Source of the DNA: Bradyrhizobium sp. Rc3b
GTDB lineage: Bacteria; Pseudomonadota; Alphaproteobacteria; Rhizobiales; Xanthobacteraceae
Length of the DNA stretch: 64,000 nt
Assembly: GCF_900114915.1 (NCBI RefSeq)
Contig: NZ_FOUS01000004.1
Location: 186,001-250,000, forward strand
Direction: 5' to 3'
The notes under the pieces were generated by a model that searched no databases, was not told the DNA's origin, and saw nothing but the letters and a program-made list of their open reading frames with translations. This document shows, piece by piece, positions 45,270 through 54,129 of this stretch. Numbering within the stretch: the first letter of the stretch is position 1; every line of letters begins with the position of its first letter. Both the position numbers and the translations under genes were made by a program.

Positions 45270-45803
45270 ATGACCGTTTCCAAAGCCGCTGAAAAGTCCG
45301 CCGAAAAGCCTGCCGACACGGCCAAGGGCCGCAAGGACGCGGCCGAGGTGCAAGGTCAGGGGGCTGGCGAAGCGCTCCAGCTCGGCGAGCTCTCGGAACA
45401 GCTCGGCTATGTGCTGAAGCGGGCGCAGCTCAAGGTGTTCGAGAACTTCCTGCGCTGCATGGCCTCGCTCCAGCTCACGCCGGCGCAGTTCTCCGTGCTG
45501 CTGCTGGTCGAGAAGAATCCGGGCCGTAACCAGACCGAGATCGCCTCCACCCTCGGCATCCTCAGGCCGAACTTCGTGGCCATGCTCGACAATCTCGAGA
45601 GCCGCGACCTTTGTGCGCGGATTCGCTCCACCAACGACCGCCGCTCGCACATCCTGGTGCTGACCGACAAGGGCAAGGCGGTGCTGGCCCGCGCCAAGAA
45701 GCTGGTCGCCACCAAGCACGAGGCCCGGCTGAACGAGCTGCTCGGGCAGGCCAATCGCGAAGCCCTGATCGCGATGCTCGCGAAGGTCGCGAGCGAGTTC
45801 TGA
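45270..45803 (+). CDS. MarR-family transcriptional regulator
   Basis: A 177-residue MarR protein with a lysine/alanine-rich N-terminal tail (residues 1-40) and the winged helix-turn-helix at about 65-140 (LTPAQFSVLLLVEKNPGRNQ, TEIASTLGILRPNFVAMLDN, and the wing RIRSTNDRRSHILVLTDKG). MarR regulators commonly respond to aromatic acids or their CoA esters. It is divergent from the Liv-type ABC operon, with a perfect dyad between them, so it probably controls that importer. Whether it also acts on the aromatic-acid locus is open: the dyads there differ. Confidence 0.9.
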   Translation: MTVSKAAEKSAEKPADTAKGRKDAAEVQGQGAGEALQLGELSEQLGYVLKRAQLKVFENFLRCMASLQLTPAQFSVLLLVEKNPGRNQTEIASTLGILRPNFVAMLDNLESRDLCARIRSTNDRRSHILVLTDKGKAVLARAKKLVATKHEARLNELLGQANREALIAMLAKVASEF

Positions 45804-45810
45804 ACTCGGC

Positions 45811-45914
45811 TGTCATCGCCCGGCTTGACCGGGCGATCCAGTATTCCAGAGACGGCACGGCTGGAATCGAGAAGCCGCGGCGTACTGGATTCCCCGCTAT
45901 CGCGGGGAATGACA
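45811..45914. repeat. 104-bp dispersed repeat, copy 1
   Basis: Begins TGTCATCGCCCGGCTTGACC and ends with a CCCCGC/GCGGGG hairpin and GAATGACA. It is nearly identical, in opposite orientation, to 63699-63802; a diverged relative lies at 62393-62491. Each end forms a hairpin. It begins seven bases after the MarR stop. Confidence 0.85.
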
Positions 45915-45935
45915 CCGTTGCTGGGGGCAGGCGCC

Positions 45936-47219
45936 TCAATCCACCAAAATCACCCTGATGTCGTTCACGTTGGTCAGCGTCGGGCCCGGTAGCAGCAGGT
46001 CGCCGGTCGCCTCGAAGAACGTCGTGGCGTCGTTGTTGTCCAGGTACGCTTGCGGCTGAAGCCCCTGCGCCTTCATCTTTGCGAACGTCGTCGCGTCGAT
46101 CAGCGCGCCGGCGGGGTCGGTGGGGTTGCCGGCGCCGCCGTCGGCGCCGTCGGTGTCGCCGGCCAGCGCCGAGATGTCAGGCGTGTCCTTGAGCAGGGCG
46201 GCAAGCGCCAGCGCGTATTCCTGGTTCGGCCCGCCGCGCCCATTGCCGCGCACGGTCACCGTGAGCTCGCCGCCGGAGAGAATCGCGAGGCGCTTGCCTT
46301 GCGCGCGCGCTTGCAGCGCCAGCCTGGCGTGAGCGGCCGCGACCTCGCGTGCCTCGCCTTCGAGATCGGCGCCGAGGTCGATGGTCTCGTAACCGGATTC
46401 GCGCGCGAGCTTCACCGCGGCGTCGAGCGACTGCTTGGGCCGCGCGATCAATTCGAAATGCGCGCGCGCGAAGGCGGCATCGCCGGGCTTGCAGCTTTCG
46501 TTGGCGGGATCGTCGAGCGCGCGGCGCACGGCATCGTCGATGTTGAGCTTGTATTTCGCGACGATGGCGCGCGCATCGGCCAGCGTGGTCGGATCAGGCA
46601 CGGTCGGACCGGAGGCGATCGCGGAAGGATCGTCATGCGGTACGTCCGAGATCGCGAGCGTCACGATCTTGGCGGCATTCTTGCCGGCGCGTGCGAGACG
46701 GCCGCCCTTGATCCGCGACAGGTGTTTGCGCACGACGTTCATCTCGCCGATCGGCGCGCCCGAGCGCAGCAGCGCCTTGTTGACCGCCTGCTTCTGCGCA
46801 AAGCTGATACCGTTGCTGGGCGCGATCCAGTTCGCCGAGCCGCCGCCGGTGAGCAGCACCAGCAGCAGATCGTCCGGCCCGGCCTCGCCTGCGAGCGCGA
46901 GCGTGTCGGCCGCGCCCTTGAGGCCAGCCTCATCCGGCACGGGATGCCCGGCCTCGACCACGCGGATGCGGCGCGTCGGCACGCCGTAGCCGTGGCGCGT
47001 GGTGGCGATGCCGACGAGCCGCTCCGGCGCCAGCTTGAGCGTGTCGAGATAATGCCGTTCGGCCGCTGCGGCCATGGCGCCGGCGCCCTTGCCGGCGGCG
47101 AGGCAGATCACGCGTCCTTTCGGCGCGGGCCCCAGGTGCGGCGCCAGCATCACATTGGGATGGGCGGCGGCAACGGCGGCGTCGTAGAGCGCGCGGAGCA
47201 GGGGACGGCGGTCGGTCAT
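45936..47219 (-). CDS. Glycerate kinase, MOFRL family (glycerate 2-kinase/TtuD type)
   Basis: A 427-residue protein with the DUF4147 N-terminal domain (CLAAGKGAGAMAAAAERHYL, LTGGGSANW, NVVRKHLSRIKGGRLA) and the C-terminal MOFRL domain (SGGELTVTVRGNGRGGPNQE, DTDGADGGAGNPTDPAGA). The family phosphorylates glycerate with ATP, feeding glyoxylate/glycine or tartrate carbon into glycolysis; it was earlier called hydroxypyruvate reductase TtuD. The start at 47219 (MTDRRPLL) fits the family; 47246 is an alternative. Standalone gene. Confidence 0.9.
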   Translation of the reverse strand: MTDRRPLLRALYDAAVAAAHPNVMLAPHLGPAPKGRVICLAAGKGAGAMAAAAERHYLDTLKLAPERLVGIATTRHGYGVPTRRIRVVEAGHPVPDEAGLKGAADTLALAGEAGPDDLLLVLLTGGGSANWIAPSNGISFAQKQAVNKALLRSGAPIGEMNVVRKHLSRIKGGRLARAGKNAAKIVTLAISDVPHDDPSAIASGPTVPDPTTLADARAIVAKYKLNIDDAVRRALDDPANESCKPGDAAFARAHFELIARPKQSLDAAVKLARESGYETIDLGADLEGEAREVAAAHARLALQARAQGKRLAILSGGELTVTVRGNGRGGPNQEYALALAALLKDTPDISALAGDTDGADGGAGNPTDPAGALIDATTFAKMKAQGLQPQAYLDNNDATTFFEATGDLLLPGPTLTNVNDIRVILVD

Positions 47220-47357
47220 GACGATGGCCTTCGGCAGACGGAACAAACTGGCGACACACGCCGCGGTTCCCCCTGCCTAGCGCATCGGCGGCCAAAGCGT
47301 AAGCCGGCTGTGTCATCATTCGAATATGCAATCGCGTGATCATAATCGCCGCGTAGC

Positions 47358-47394
47358 AAAAAGCCCTCCGCGATGATTTCGCGGAGGGCCCTTT
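47358..47394 (-). terminator. Rho-independent terminator after the first tandem binding protein
   Basis: GCCCTCCGCG (47363-47372) and CGCGGAGGGC (47380-47389) form a perfect 10-bp stem with a seven-base loop. On the minus strand a T-run follows. It lies 30 bases past the stop of the binding-protein gene at 47419. Confidence 0.85.
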
Positions 47395-47418
47395 TGAACA
47401 TTGCGATCCGGCTGGAGG

Positions 47419-48648
47419 CTAGCCGCCGGCGTCAGCGCTGATGACGTCGCCGAACAGATCCCACTTCTCGCCCTTGAACTTCATGAGCTGAAGCGAGCTG
47501 ATCGGTGCGAAGTCGTTCGCGCCGGTGTTGATCTTGATGCCGGGCAGCAGCACCTCGGTGCGGAAGTCCTTCAGGCTCGCCGCCTGCTTCATGACGTTCT
47601 CGCGCGTGAGATTGTCGCCGCACTTCTTCAGCGCTTCCACCAGCGTCTGCGCCACGCCGTAACCGACGATGGTGCCGCCGTCGAGCTTGTCACCTTCAGG
47701 GAAGTATTTCGTCATGAACTCCAGGAAAGCCTTCATGCCGGCGTCGTCCTTCCACTGAGGATCCGACACGTCCTTCAGGTAGGCGGCCGAAATGATGTCC
47801 TGCGAATTCTCGAAGCCGGCGGGCTTGATCACGCTGCCGACCGAGGCCGAGACGTTGTTGAGGAAGTGGGTCGGCTTCCAGCCGATTTCGGAGATCTTCT
47901 TGATCGCCTGTGCCGCGAACTTCGGTGTGGTGATGTTGATGAAGACGTCGGCGCCGGTCGCTTTCATCTTCACGATGTGATTGTCGATCGTCGGCTCGGA
48001 GGTCTCGTAGCTTTCCTCCAGCACGATCATGCTCGCGGCCTTGGCGCCGAGCCCGTCTTTCAGGCCCTTCAGGTAGTCCTTGCCGTAATCGTCGTTCTGG
48101 TAGAGCACGCCGATCTTGGCATTCGGCATCTCCTTCAGGATGTATTTCGCGTAGATCTGCGTCTCGCTCTGGTAATTTGGCTGCCAGCCCATGGTCCAGG
48201 GGAAGTTCTGCGGATCGTTCCATTTGGTGGCGCCGGTCGCGACGAACAGCTGGGGCACCTTCTTCGAGTTCATGTATTTCTGAATGGCCGAGTTCGGCGG
48301 CGTGCCGAGTGAATTGAAGATCAGCAGAACCTCGTCGCTCTCGACCAGCTTGCGTGCCTGCTCCACCGTCTTCGGCGGCGAATAGGCGTCGTCGTAGGAG
48401 ACGAAATTGATCTTGCGGCCGTTGATGCCGCCCTCTTCGTTGATCTTCTTGAAATAGGCGGCTTCGGTCCGCCCGATGATACCGTAGGCGGAGGCCGGTC
48501 CGCTGTAGGGCATGATGTTGCCGATCTTGATCTCGGTGTCGGTCGCGCCGGTATCGTATTTCTTCTGGGCCGATGCAGTGGAGGCCGAGGCCGCAATGAG
48601 CGCAAGCGCCAGTGATGCGGCTGCAAGCTTGCCGGTGACAGCGGGCAT
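47419..48648 (-). CDS. ABC transporter substrate-binding protein, tandem copy 1
   Basis: A 409-residue periplasmic protein with signal peptide (residues 1-27, ending STASAQ) and the mature start KKYDTGATDTEIKIGNIMPY SGPASAYG that all three neighbours share. Family Peripla_BP_6. Relatives beside the R. palustris pim genes are thought to bind dicarboxylates or fatty acids, which fits the beta-oxidation operon next door. It is the farthest from the Liv genes and has its own terminator; a 239-base gap separates it from copy 2, so it may have its own promoter. Confidence 0.9.
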   Translation of the reverse strand: MPAVTGKLAAASLALALIAASASTASAQKKYDTGATDTEIKIGNIMPYSGPASAYGIIGRTEAAYFKKINEEGGINGRKINFVSYDDAYSPPKTVEQARKLVESDEVLLIFNSLGTPPNSAIQKYMNSKKVPQLFVATGATKWNDPQNFPWTMGWQPNYQSETQIYAKYILKEMPNAKIGVLYQNDDYGKDYLKGLKDGLGAKAASMIVLEESYETSEPTIDNHIVKMKATGADVFINITTPKFAAQAIKKISEIGWKPTHFLNNVSASVGSVIKPAGFENSQDIISAAYLKDVSDPQWKDDAGMKAFLEFMTKYFPEGDKLDGGTIVGYGVAQTLVEALKKCGDNLTRENVMKQAASLKDFRTEVLLPGIKINTGANDFAPISSLQLMKFKGEKWDLFGDVISADAGG

Positions 48649-48754
48649 TCCTATCTCCCTATTTTCTTGATGTGTGTGCGCCCCTTTTCTTGTCTCGATT
48701 TTTTTGGCGACGCTGCCGCAATTCAATACGATTTGGCTGGTGCCTTCAACAGAA

Positions 48755-48781
48755 AGCCCCAGCGACGGCGTCGCAGGGGCT
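48755..48781 (-). terminator. Hairpin after tandem binding protein copy 2
   Basis: AGCCCC-A-GCGA pairs with TCGC-A-GGGGCT around a five-base loop. It lies 107 bases past the stop at 48888. The flanking words GCC(T/G)TCAACA(G/A)AAAGCCCC recur at the terminator of copy 3 (50176-50206), a trace of the gene duplication. Confidence 0.6.
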
Positions 48782-48887
48782 GCGTCTTTAGTAGTCAGGG
48801 GCCGCCGGCGCCCGTGTGCGACTGCGAGAAGGTCCGGCTGTCTTGGGTTGTTTAACCAATCAGGGAACGATTTTGGGTTGCGCCGCT

Positions 48888-50114
48888 TCAGTGGCCCATC
48901 TCGCTGGAGATGATGTCGCCGAACAGCTCCCATTTCCGGCCCTTGAAGCGCATCATCTGCAGCTGCTCGATCGGCGCGAAATTGTCCGGCGCGGTGTTGA
49001 TCCTGATGCCGGGCAGCAGCGTGTCGGGCTCGAAATCCTTCAAGGAGGCTGCCTGCCTCATCACGTTCTCGCGGGTGAGGTCGTCGCCGCACATCTGCAG
49101 CACCTTCACCATGGTCTGCGCGGCGGCATAGCCGAACACGACGCCGGCATCGAGCTTGTTGGCCTTGGGATCATATTGCGCGAGGAAGTTATAGAATTTC
49201 TTCATGCCGTCGTCGGCATTCCACTGCGGATCGGAGCCGTCCTTGGTGTAGCTCGCCGACAGGACGCCCTGCGAGACCTCGAGCCCTGCGGGCTCGATCA
49301 CGCCGCCGACCGAAGCCGAGACGTTGGAGATGATGTGGACCGGATGCCAGTTGATCTCCGCCGCCTTCTTGATCGCCTGCGCGGCGAATTTCGGCGTGGT
49401 GATGCTGATGAACACGTCGGCGCCCGAGGCCTTCAGCTTCACGACGTGCTCGTCGATCGCGGGCTCCGACGTGTCGTAGGCCTCTTCCAGCACGATCATC
49501 GAGGCCTTGGGCCCGAGGCCATCTTTTAACCCCTTCAGATAGTCCTTGCCGAAATCGTCGTTCTGGTAGAGCACGCCGATCTTTCCGTCCGGCTTCTCTT
49601 TCATGATGTATTTGGCGTAGATGCGCGCCTCGCTCGCGTAGCTCGGCTGCCAGCCCATGGTCCAGGGATACTGCCTGGGATCGTTCCACTTCGAGGCGCC
49701 GCTCGCCACGAACAATTGCGGCACCTTCTTCTCGTTCATGTATTTGCGGATGGCGCCGTTGGTGGACGTGCCGAGCGATCCGAAGATCAGCAGCACCCCG
49801 TCGCTCTCGACCAGCTTGCGCGCCTGCTCCACCGTCTTCGGCGGTGAATAGGCGTCATCATAGGAGATGAACTTGATCTTGCGCCCGTTGATGCCGCCCT
49901 CGGCATTGACCTTGCGGAAATAGGCTTCTTCGGCCTTGCCGATCGCGGCGTAGGCCGAGGCCGGGCCGCTATAGGGCATGATGTTGCCTATTCTGATCTC
50001 GGTATCGGATGCGCCGCTGTCGTACTTCTTCTGCGCCAGTGCCGGGCTGCTCATCGCAGTGCACAAAGCGAGCGCGGTCCAGAGGGCCGCAACCTGAAAA
50101 CGAACGGCGGACAT
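48888..50114 (-). CDS. ABC transporter substrate-binding protein, tandem copy 2
   Basis: A 408-residue paralogue with signal peptide (residues 1-27, ending SPALAQ) and shared mature start KKYDSGASDTEIRIGNIMPY. It keeps the spacing of copies 1 and 3 throughout (YSPPKTVEQARKLVES, YQNDDFGKDYLKG, TPKFAAQAIKK) but differs at pocket-type positions such as GSLGTSTNGAI in place of NSLGTPPNSAI. The ATG at 50114 is used; upstream in-frame sequence to 50177 lacks signal-peptide character. Probably gives the shared transporter another ligand range. Confidence 0.9.
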   Translation of the reverse strand: MSAVRFQVAALWTALALCTAMSSPALAQKKYDSGASDTEIRIGNIMPYSGPASAYAAIGKAEEAYFRKVNAEGGINGRKIKFISYDDAYSPPKTVEQARKLVESDGVLLIFGSLGTSTNGAIRKYMNEKKVPQLFVASGASKWNDPRQYPWTMGWQPSYASEARIYAKYIMKEKPDGKIGVLYQNDDFGKDYLKGLKDGLGPKASMIVLEEAYDTSEPAIDEHVVKLKASGADVFISITTPKFAAQAIKKAAEINWHPVHIISNVSASVGGVIEPAGLEVSQGVLSASYTKDGSDPQWNADDGMKKFYNFLAQYDPKANKLDAGVVFGYAAAQTMVKVLQMCGDDLTRENVMRQAASLKDFEPDTLLPGIRINTAPDNFAPIEQLQMMRFKGRKWELFGDIISSEMGH

Positions 50115-50175
50115 TGTTCTCCTGCCCCGAGTTGGATCGGCGCCGCATTGAACAAGATTGGCGCCTGCCGTCAAC

Positions 50176-50206
50176 AAAAAGCCCCCCGCGATCGCTCGCG
50201 GGGGCT
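50176..50206 (-). terminator. Rho-independent terminator after tandem binding protein copy 3
   Basis: CCCCCGCG (50183-50190) and CGCGGGGG (50197-50204) form the stem with a six-base loop; on the minus strand TTTTTGTTG follows. It lies about 31 bases past the stop at 50237, so copy 2 downstream needs its own promoter or read-through. Confidence 0.8.
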
Positions 50207-50236
50207 TCTCGAGGGTCGGACTATTGCGTCAGCGTG

Positions 50237-51472
50237 TCACTCGGAGGCGACGTCGCCGCTGATGATCTCGCCGAACAGTTCCCACTTCTCACCCTTGAAG
50301 CGCTGCATCTGCAGCTGCGCAATGGGGGCGAAGTCGGTAGCGCTGGTGTTGATCTTGACGCCGGGCAGGAGCGTATCCGGCGCAAAATCCTTCAGCGAAG
50401 CCGCCTGCTTCATGAGATTGGCGCGGGTGAGATCGTCACCGCACATCTCCAGGACCTTGGCCAGGGTCGAGGCAGCGCCGTAGCCATAGACCATGCTGGT
50501 GTCGGACTTGTCGGCACCCGGCATGTACTTGTCGACGAACTCGTTCCACTTCTTCATGCCGGGGTCGTTGGCCCACTGCGGATCGGTGGAGTCCTTGGCA
50601 TAGGCCGCCGACAGCACGCCCTGTGCATTCTCGAAGCCGGCGGGCTTCATCACGCTACCGACCGAGATCGAGACGTTGGTGAGGATCTGGAGCGGCTTCC
50701 AGCTGAGCTCGGCCGTCTTCTTGATGGTCTGGGCCGCGAATTTGGGCGTCGCATAAATCAGCAGCACGTCGGGATTGGCGGCCTTGATCTTGACGATATG
50801 GCCGTCGATCGACGGCTCGGACACCTCATAGCTCTCTTCCATGATGATCATGGACGCGCCCTTGGCGCCGAGACCGTCCTTGGTGCCCTTGAGGTAGTCT
50901 TTGCCGAAATCGTCGTTCTGATAGAGGATCGCGACCTTGGCGTCGGGCTTCTCCTTCATCAGCCATTTCGCGTAGATCTGGGCTTCGCTCTGGTAGGACG
51001 GCTGCCAACCGATGGTCCAGGGGAAGTTCTTGGGATCGTTCCACTTGGTGGCGCCGGTGGCGACGAACAGCTGCGGGATCTTCTTGGCGTTGAGGTACTT
51101 CTGGATCGCGCTGTTCGAGGGCGTACCGAGCGGATTGAACACGGCCAGCACCTCGTCGCTCTCGACCAGCTTGCGGACCTGCTCGACCGCCTTCGGCGGT
51201 GAATAGCCGTCGTCATAGGTGACGAAGTTGATCTTGCGGCCGTTGATGCCGCCCTTGTCGTTGATCATCTTGAAATAGGCTTCTTCGGTCTTGCCGATGA
51301 TGCCATAGGCCGACGCCGGACCGCTGTACGGCATGATGTTGCCGATCTTGATCTCGGTATCGGACGCGCCGGTGTCGTATTTCTTTTGGGCCAGTGCGGC
51401 GCCGGAGGTGAGGGCAATGGCCGCCGTTGCCGTGACCAGCGCGGCGGCTCGCAGTGTTCTTCCAAAATACAA
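50237..51472 (-). CDS. ABC transporter substrate-binding protein, tandem copy 3 (TTG start)
   Basis: A 411-residue paralogue with signal peptide (ending GAALAQ, about residue 29) and the shared mature start KKYDTGASDTEIKIGNIMPY. No ATG is placed to give a complete signal peptide; the TTG at 51472 has AAGGAG seven bases upstream and gives a short, positively charged N-terminus (LYFGRTLR). It follows the LivM-like gene by 29 bases, so this copy is the one transcribed directly with the permease and ATPase genes, and is probably the primary binding protein. Confidence 0.88.
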   Translation of the reverse strand: MYFGRTLRAAALVTATAAIALTSGAALAQKKYDTGASDTEIKIGNIMPYSGPASAYGIIGKTEEAYFKMINDKGGINGRKINFVTYDDGYSPPKAVEQVRKLVESDEVLAVFNPLGTPSNSAIQKYLNAKKIPQLFVATGATKWNDPKNFPWTIGWQPSYQSEAQIYAKWLMKEKPDAKVAILYQNDDFGKDYLKGTKDGLGAKGASMIIMEESYEVSEPSIDGHIVKIKAANPDVLLIYATPKFAAQTIKKTAELSWKPLQILTNVSISVGSVMKPAGFENAQGVLSAAYAKDSTDPQWANDPGMKKWNEFVDKYMPGADKSDTSMVYGYGAASTLAKVLEMCGDDLTRANLMKQAASLKDFAPDTLLPGVKINTSATDFAPIAQLQMQRFKGEKWELFGEIISGDVASE

Positions 51473-51501
51473 TTCGATCTCCTTCTTTAGTCCAACAGTC
51501 T

Positions 51502-52521
51502 TCAGTTCTTCTTGAGTTTGCCGGCGAATTGCTGGCCCAGGATCGCGATCTGCCTGGCGCCGTGCGGCACGAGGTAGATGACGAGGAACAGCAGCACGCC
51601 GAACACGGCGCCGGAGAGGCCTTTTGAGATGCTCTCCGCCATGTTCGGCACGAAGATGATGAAGGCCGCGCCGACGAACGAGCCGGGCAGCCAGCCGACG
51701 CCGCCGACGACCATGCCGAGGAACAGCGAGATCGCGAGCGTGATGGTGTAGCTGTCGGGTGCGACGAACTGCACCGCGATGGCGCCGAGCGAGCCGGCAA
51801 CGCCGGTGATGCCGGCGGACACGCCGAACGCCAGCGTCTTGTACAGTGCGACGTTGACACCCATCGAGGACGCCGCGATCTCGTTGTCGCGGATCGCCAT
51901 GAAGGCGCGGCCGGAGCGGGAGCGCAACAGGTTCACCGAGAAGATGTAGATCGCGATAGTGACGATGAGCGTGAAGTAGTACAGCCACGTGTCCTGCGAC
52001 ATCGGCAGGCCGAACGGCGCGTCCGGCTTGGTGACGACGAGGCCCTGCACACCGCCGGTCCAGTGTTCCAGGAAGTTCAGCTTCAGCAGCTGTGGCATCG
52101 CGGTCGCGAGTGCGAAGGTCGCGAGCGCGAGATAGACGCCCGAGAGCCGCAGCGCCGGTTTGCCGAACAAGTACCCGAAGCCGAAGCAGACCACGGCGGA
52201 GATCGGAATGGTCAATGCGTAGTTGATGTTGGCGTGCTCCATCAGCACCGCCGACGTATAGGCGCCGACGGCGTAGAAGGCGCTCTGGCCGAGCGAGAAC
52301 TGGCCGGAGCCGCCGGTCAGGATGTTCAGCGCCAGCACGGCGAGCCCGTAGATCAGGAGCATCGTCATCTGGAAGATGACGAAGTTCTTGACGAACATCG
52401 GCACGATCAAAAGCGCCGCGAGCACCACCAGCGAGGTGCCGGTGCCCAAGGTCATGGCCCGCTTCGGAACCGCCTCGACCGCCTGGTGGCCTTCTGCAAC
52501 GACTTCTTCTGCAGCGCTCAT
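51502..52521 (-). CDS. Liv-type ABC permease (LivM-like)
   Basis: A 339-residue permease with about nine membrane segments and the LivM motif GSGQFSLGQSAFYAVGAYTS near residue 70, then MGVNVALYKTLAFGVSAGIT. The N-terminal 25 residues are cytoplasmic and acidic. The ATG at 52521 lies two bases after the LivH-like stop. It forms the transport channel with LivH; downstream is binding-protein copy 3. Confidence 0.92.
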   Translation of the reverse strand: MSAAEEVVAEGHQAVEAVPKRAMTLGTGTSLVVLAALLIVPMFVKNFVIFQMTMLLIYGLAVLALNILTGGSGQFSLGQSAFYAVGAYTSAVLMEHANINYALTIPISAVVCFGFGYLFGKPALRLSGVYLALATFALATAMPQLLKLNFLEHWTGGVQGLVVTKPDAPFGLPMSQDTWLYYFTLIVTIAIYIFSVNLLRSRSGRAFMAIRDNEIAASSMGVNVALYKTLAFGVSAGITGVAGSLGAIAVQFVAPDSYTITLAISLFLGMVVGGVGWLPGSFVGAAFIIFVPNMAESISKGLSGAVFGVLLFLVIYLVPHGARQIAILGQQFAGKLKKN

Positions 52522-52523
52522 GA

Positions 52524-53402
52524 TCAAACTCGCTTGACGATGTGCCGGCCGAACAGGCCAGCGGGTTTGACGACCAGGACGGAGATGATCAGCGCAAGCG
52601 CGATCGGGAGTTTCAGCTCGTTGCCGACGCCGGGGATGTAGGTGCCGGCGAGGTTCTCGAAGACGCCGACCAGGAAGCCGCCGACCACGGCGCCGAACGG
52701 GCTGGAGAGGCCGCCGAGCACCGCCGCGGCAAAGCCGTAGATCAGCACGCCGCCCATCATGTTCGGCTCGAGGAACACGACCGGTGCGATCAGCATGCCG
52801 GCGATCGAGCCGATCGCGGTCGCCATGCCCCAGCCGAGCGCAATCATCCAGCTGGTGTTGATGCCGACGAGGCGGGCCGATTCAGGCACGGAGGCGGCCG
52901 CGCGCATGGCAAGACCGATCCGCGTGTACTGGAAGAAGAAATAGAGGCCGAGCAGCAGCAGCACCGTGACGCCGATCATGCCGGCCTGGTGGGTCGAGAT
53001 CAGCTGGCTGCCGAGGAACGGCGCGGAGCCGAACGGGGTCGGGTATTGCTTGATGGTGAAGTCCCAGATCAGGCCCGCCGAGGAGTTGATGATCGCGAAC
53101 AGCGCGATGAAGCCTGCGACGTTGGTCAGAACCGGTGCCTTTGTCAGCGGCTTGAACAGGATCCGCTCGATCGCGATGCCGGCGACGAAGGAGAAGGCCA
53201 GCGTGATCACGAAGGCGGCCCAATAAGGCACGCCCCACTGCATCAGCTGCCACGAGATGAAGGTCGAGAACATCGCCATCTCGCCCTGCGCGAAGTTGAG
53301 ATGGTCGATGGCCTGGTAGATCATGACCACGGCGAGCGCCATGCAGGCGTAAATCGCGCCCGTGGCAATGCCGGCCAGGACCTGGTTGGTGAACAGCTCC
53401 AT
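52524..53402 (-). CDS. Liv-type ABC permease (LivH-like)
   Basis: A 292-residue permease, standard LivH length, with about eight membrane segments. NQVLAGIATGAIYACMALAV at the start and IDHLNFAQGEMAMFSTFISW are typical LivH sequence, as is the C-terminal AAVLGGLSSPFGAVVGGFLV. Thirteen bases follow the LivF-like gene. Pairs with the LivM-like protein. Confidence 0.92.
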   Translation of the reverse strand: MELFTNQVLAGIATGAIYACMALAVVMIYQAIDHLNFAQGEMAMFSTFISWQLMQWGVPYWAAFVITLAFSFVAGIAIERILFKPLTKAPVLTNVAGFIALFAIINSSAGLIWDFTIKQYPTPFGSAPFLGSQLISTHQAGMIGVTVLLLLGLYFFFQYTRIGLAMRAAASVPESARLVGINTSWMIALGWGMATAIGSIAGMLIAPVVFLEPNMMGGVLIYGFAAAVLGGLSSPFGAVVGGFLVGVFENLAGTYIPGVGNELKLPIALALIISVLVVKPAGLFGRHIVKRV

Positions 53403-53415
53403 TGTCCCGGCTCCC

Positions 53416-54129
53416 TCAGTAACCCAGATAGGATTTGCGGATTTCTTCGTTGTTCGCGATGTCCTTGGCGTTGCCCGACATCACGATGCGGCCGGTCTCG
53501 ATCACATAGGCCTGGTCGGCGAGCTCCAGCGCGAGCTGGGCGTTCTGCTCGACCACCAGGATCGACACCTTGTCCTCGCGGTTGATCTTGCCAAGGATGC
53601 CGAACAGGTCGCGGACCACCAGCGGCGCGAGGCCGAAGGAGGGCTCGTCCAGCAGCATCAGCCGCGGTCGCAGCATCAGGGCGCGGGCGACCGCGAGCAT
53701 CTGCTGCTCGCCGCCGGAGAGTGTGCCGGCCTGCTGGGTGTGGCGCTGTTTCAGCACCGGGAAATGCGCATACATTCGCTCGATGTCGGAGACGATGCCG
53801 GCGCTGTCCTTGCGGGTGATGGCCCCGAGCTGGAGATTCTCCTCCACCGTCATGGTGGTGAAGGTGCCGCGGCCCTGCGGCACATGGGCGATGCCGAACC
53901 GCACGATGCTCTCGGTGGAGCGGTTGTTCAACGGCTTGCCGTCGAACTCGATGCCGCCGGTGGAGCGCACCATGTTGCAGATGGCGCGCAGCGTGGTGGT
54001 CTTGCCGGCGCCGTTGGCCCCGAGCAGCGTCACCAGCGAGCCCTCGTTGAGCGAGAAGGACAGGCCATGGAGCGCCTGGACCTGGCCGTAATAGGCGCGC
54101 AGGTCCTTGACGTTGAGCAATGTCGTCAT
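53416..54129 (-). CDS. Liv-type ABC transporter ATP-binding protein (LivF-like)
   Basis: A 237-residue ATPase: YYGQVQALHGLSFSLNEG, Walker A GANGAGKTT (38-46), HVPQGRGTFTTMTVEENL, signature LSGGEQQML, Walker B LMLLDEPSFGLAP, VVEQNAQLAL. The start at 54129 overlaps the LivG-like stop by four bases (ATGA). With LivG it drives import by the LivH/LivM channel. Confidence 0.92.
   Translation of the reverse strand: MTTLLNVKDLRAYYGQVQALHGLSFSLNEGSLVTLLGANGAGKTTTLRAICNMVRSTGGIEFDGKPLNNRSTESIVRFGIAHVPQGRGTFTTMTVEENLQLGAITRKDSAGIVSDIERMYAHFPVLKQRHTQQAGTLSGGEQQMLAVARALMLRPRLMLLDEPSFGLAPLVVRDLFGILGKINREDKVSILVVEQNAQLALELADQAYVIETGRIVMSGNAKDIANNEEIRKSYLGY

Noticed and set aside
48649-49092. Upstream extension of tandem binding protein copy 1
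   Set aside because: It reads through the intergenic gap and out of frame into copy 2; the signal peptide at 48648 marks the true start.
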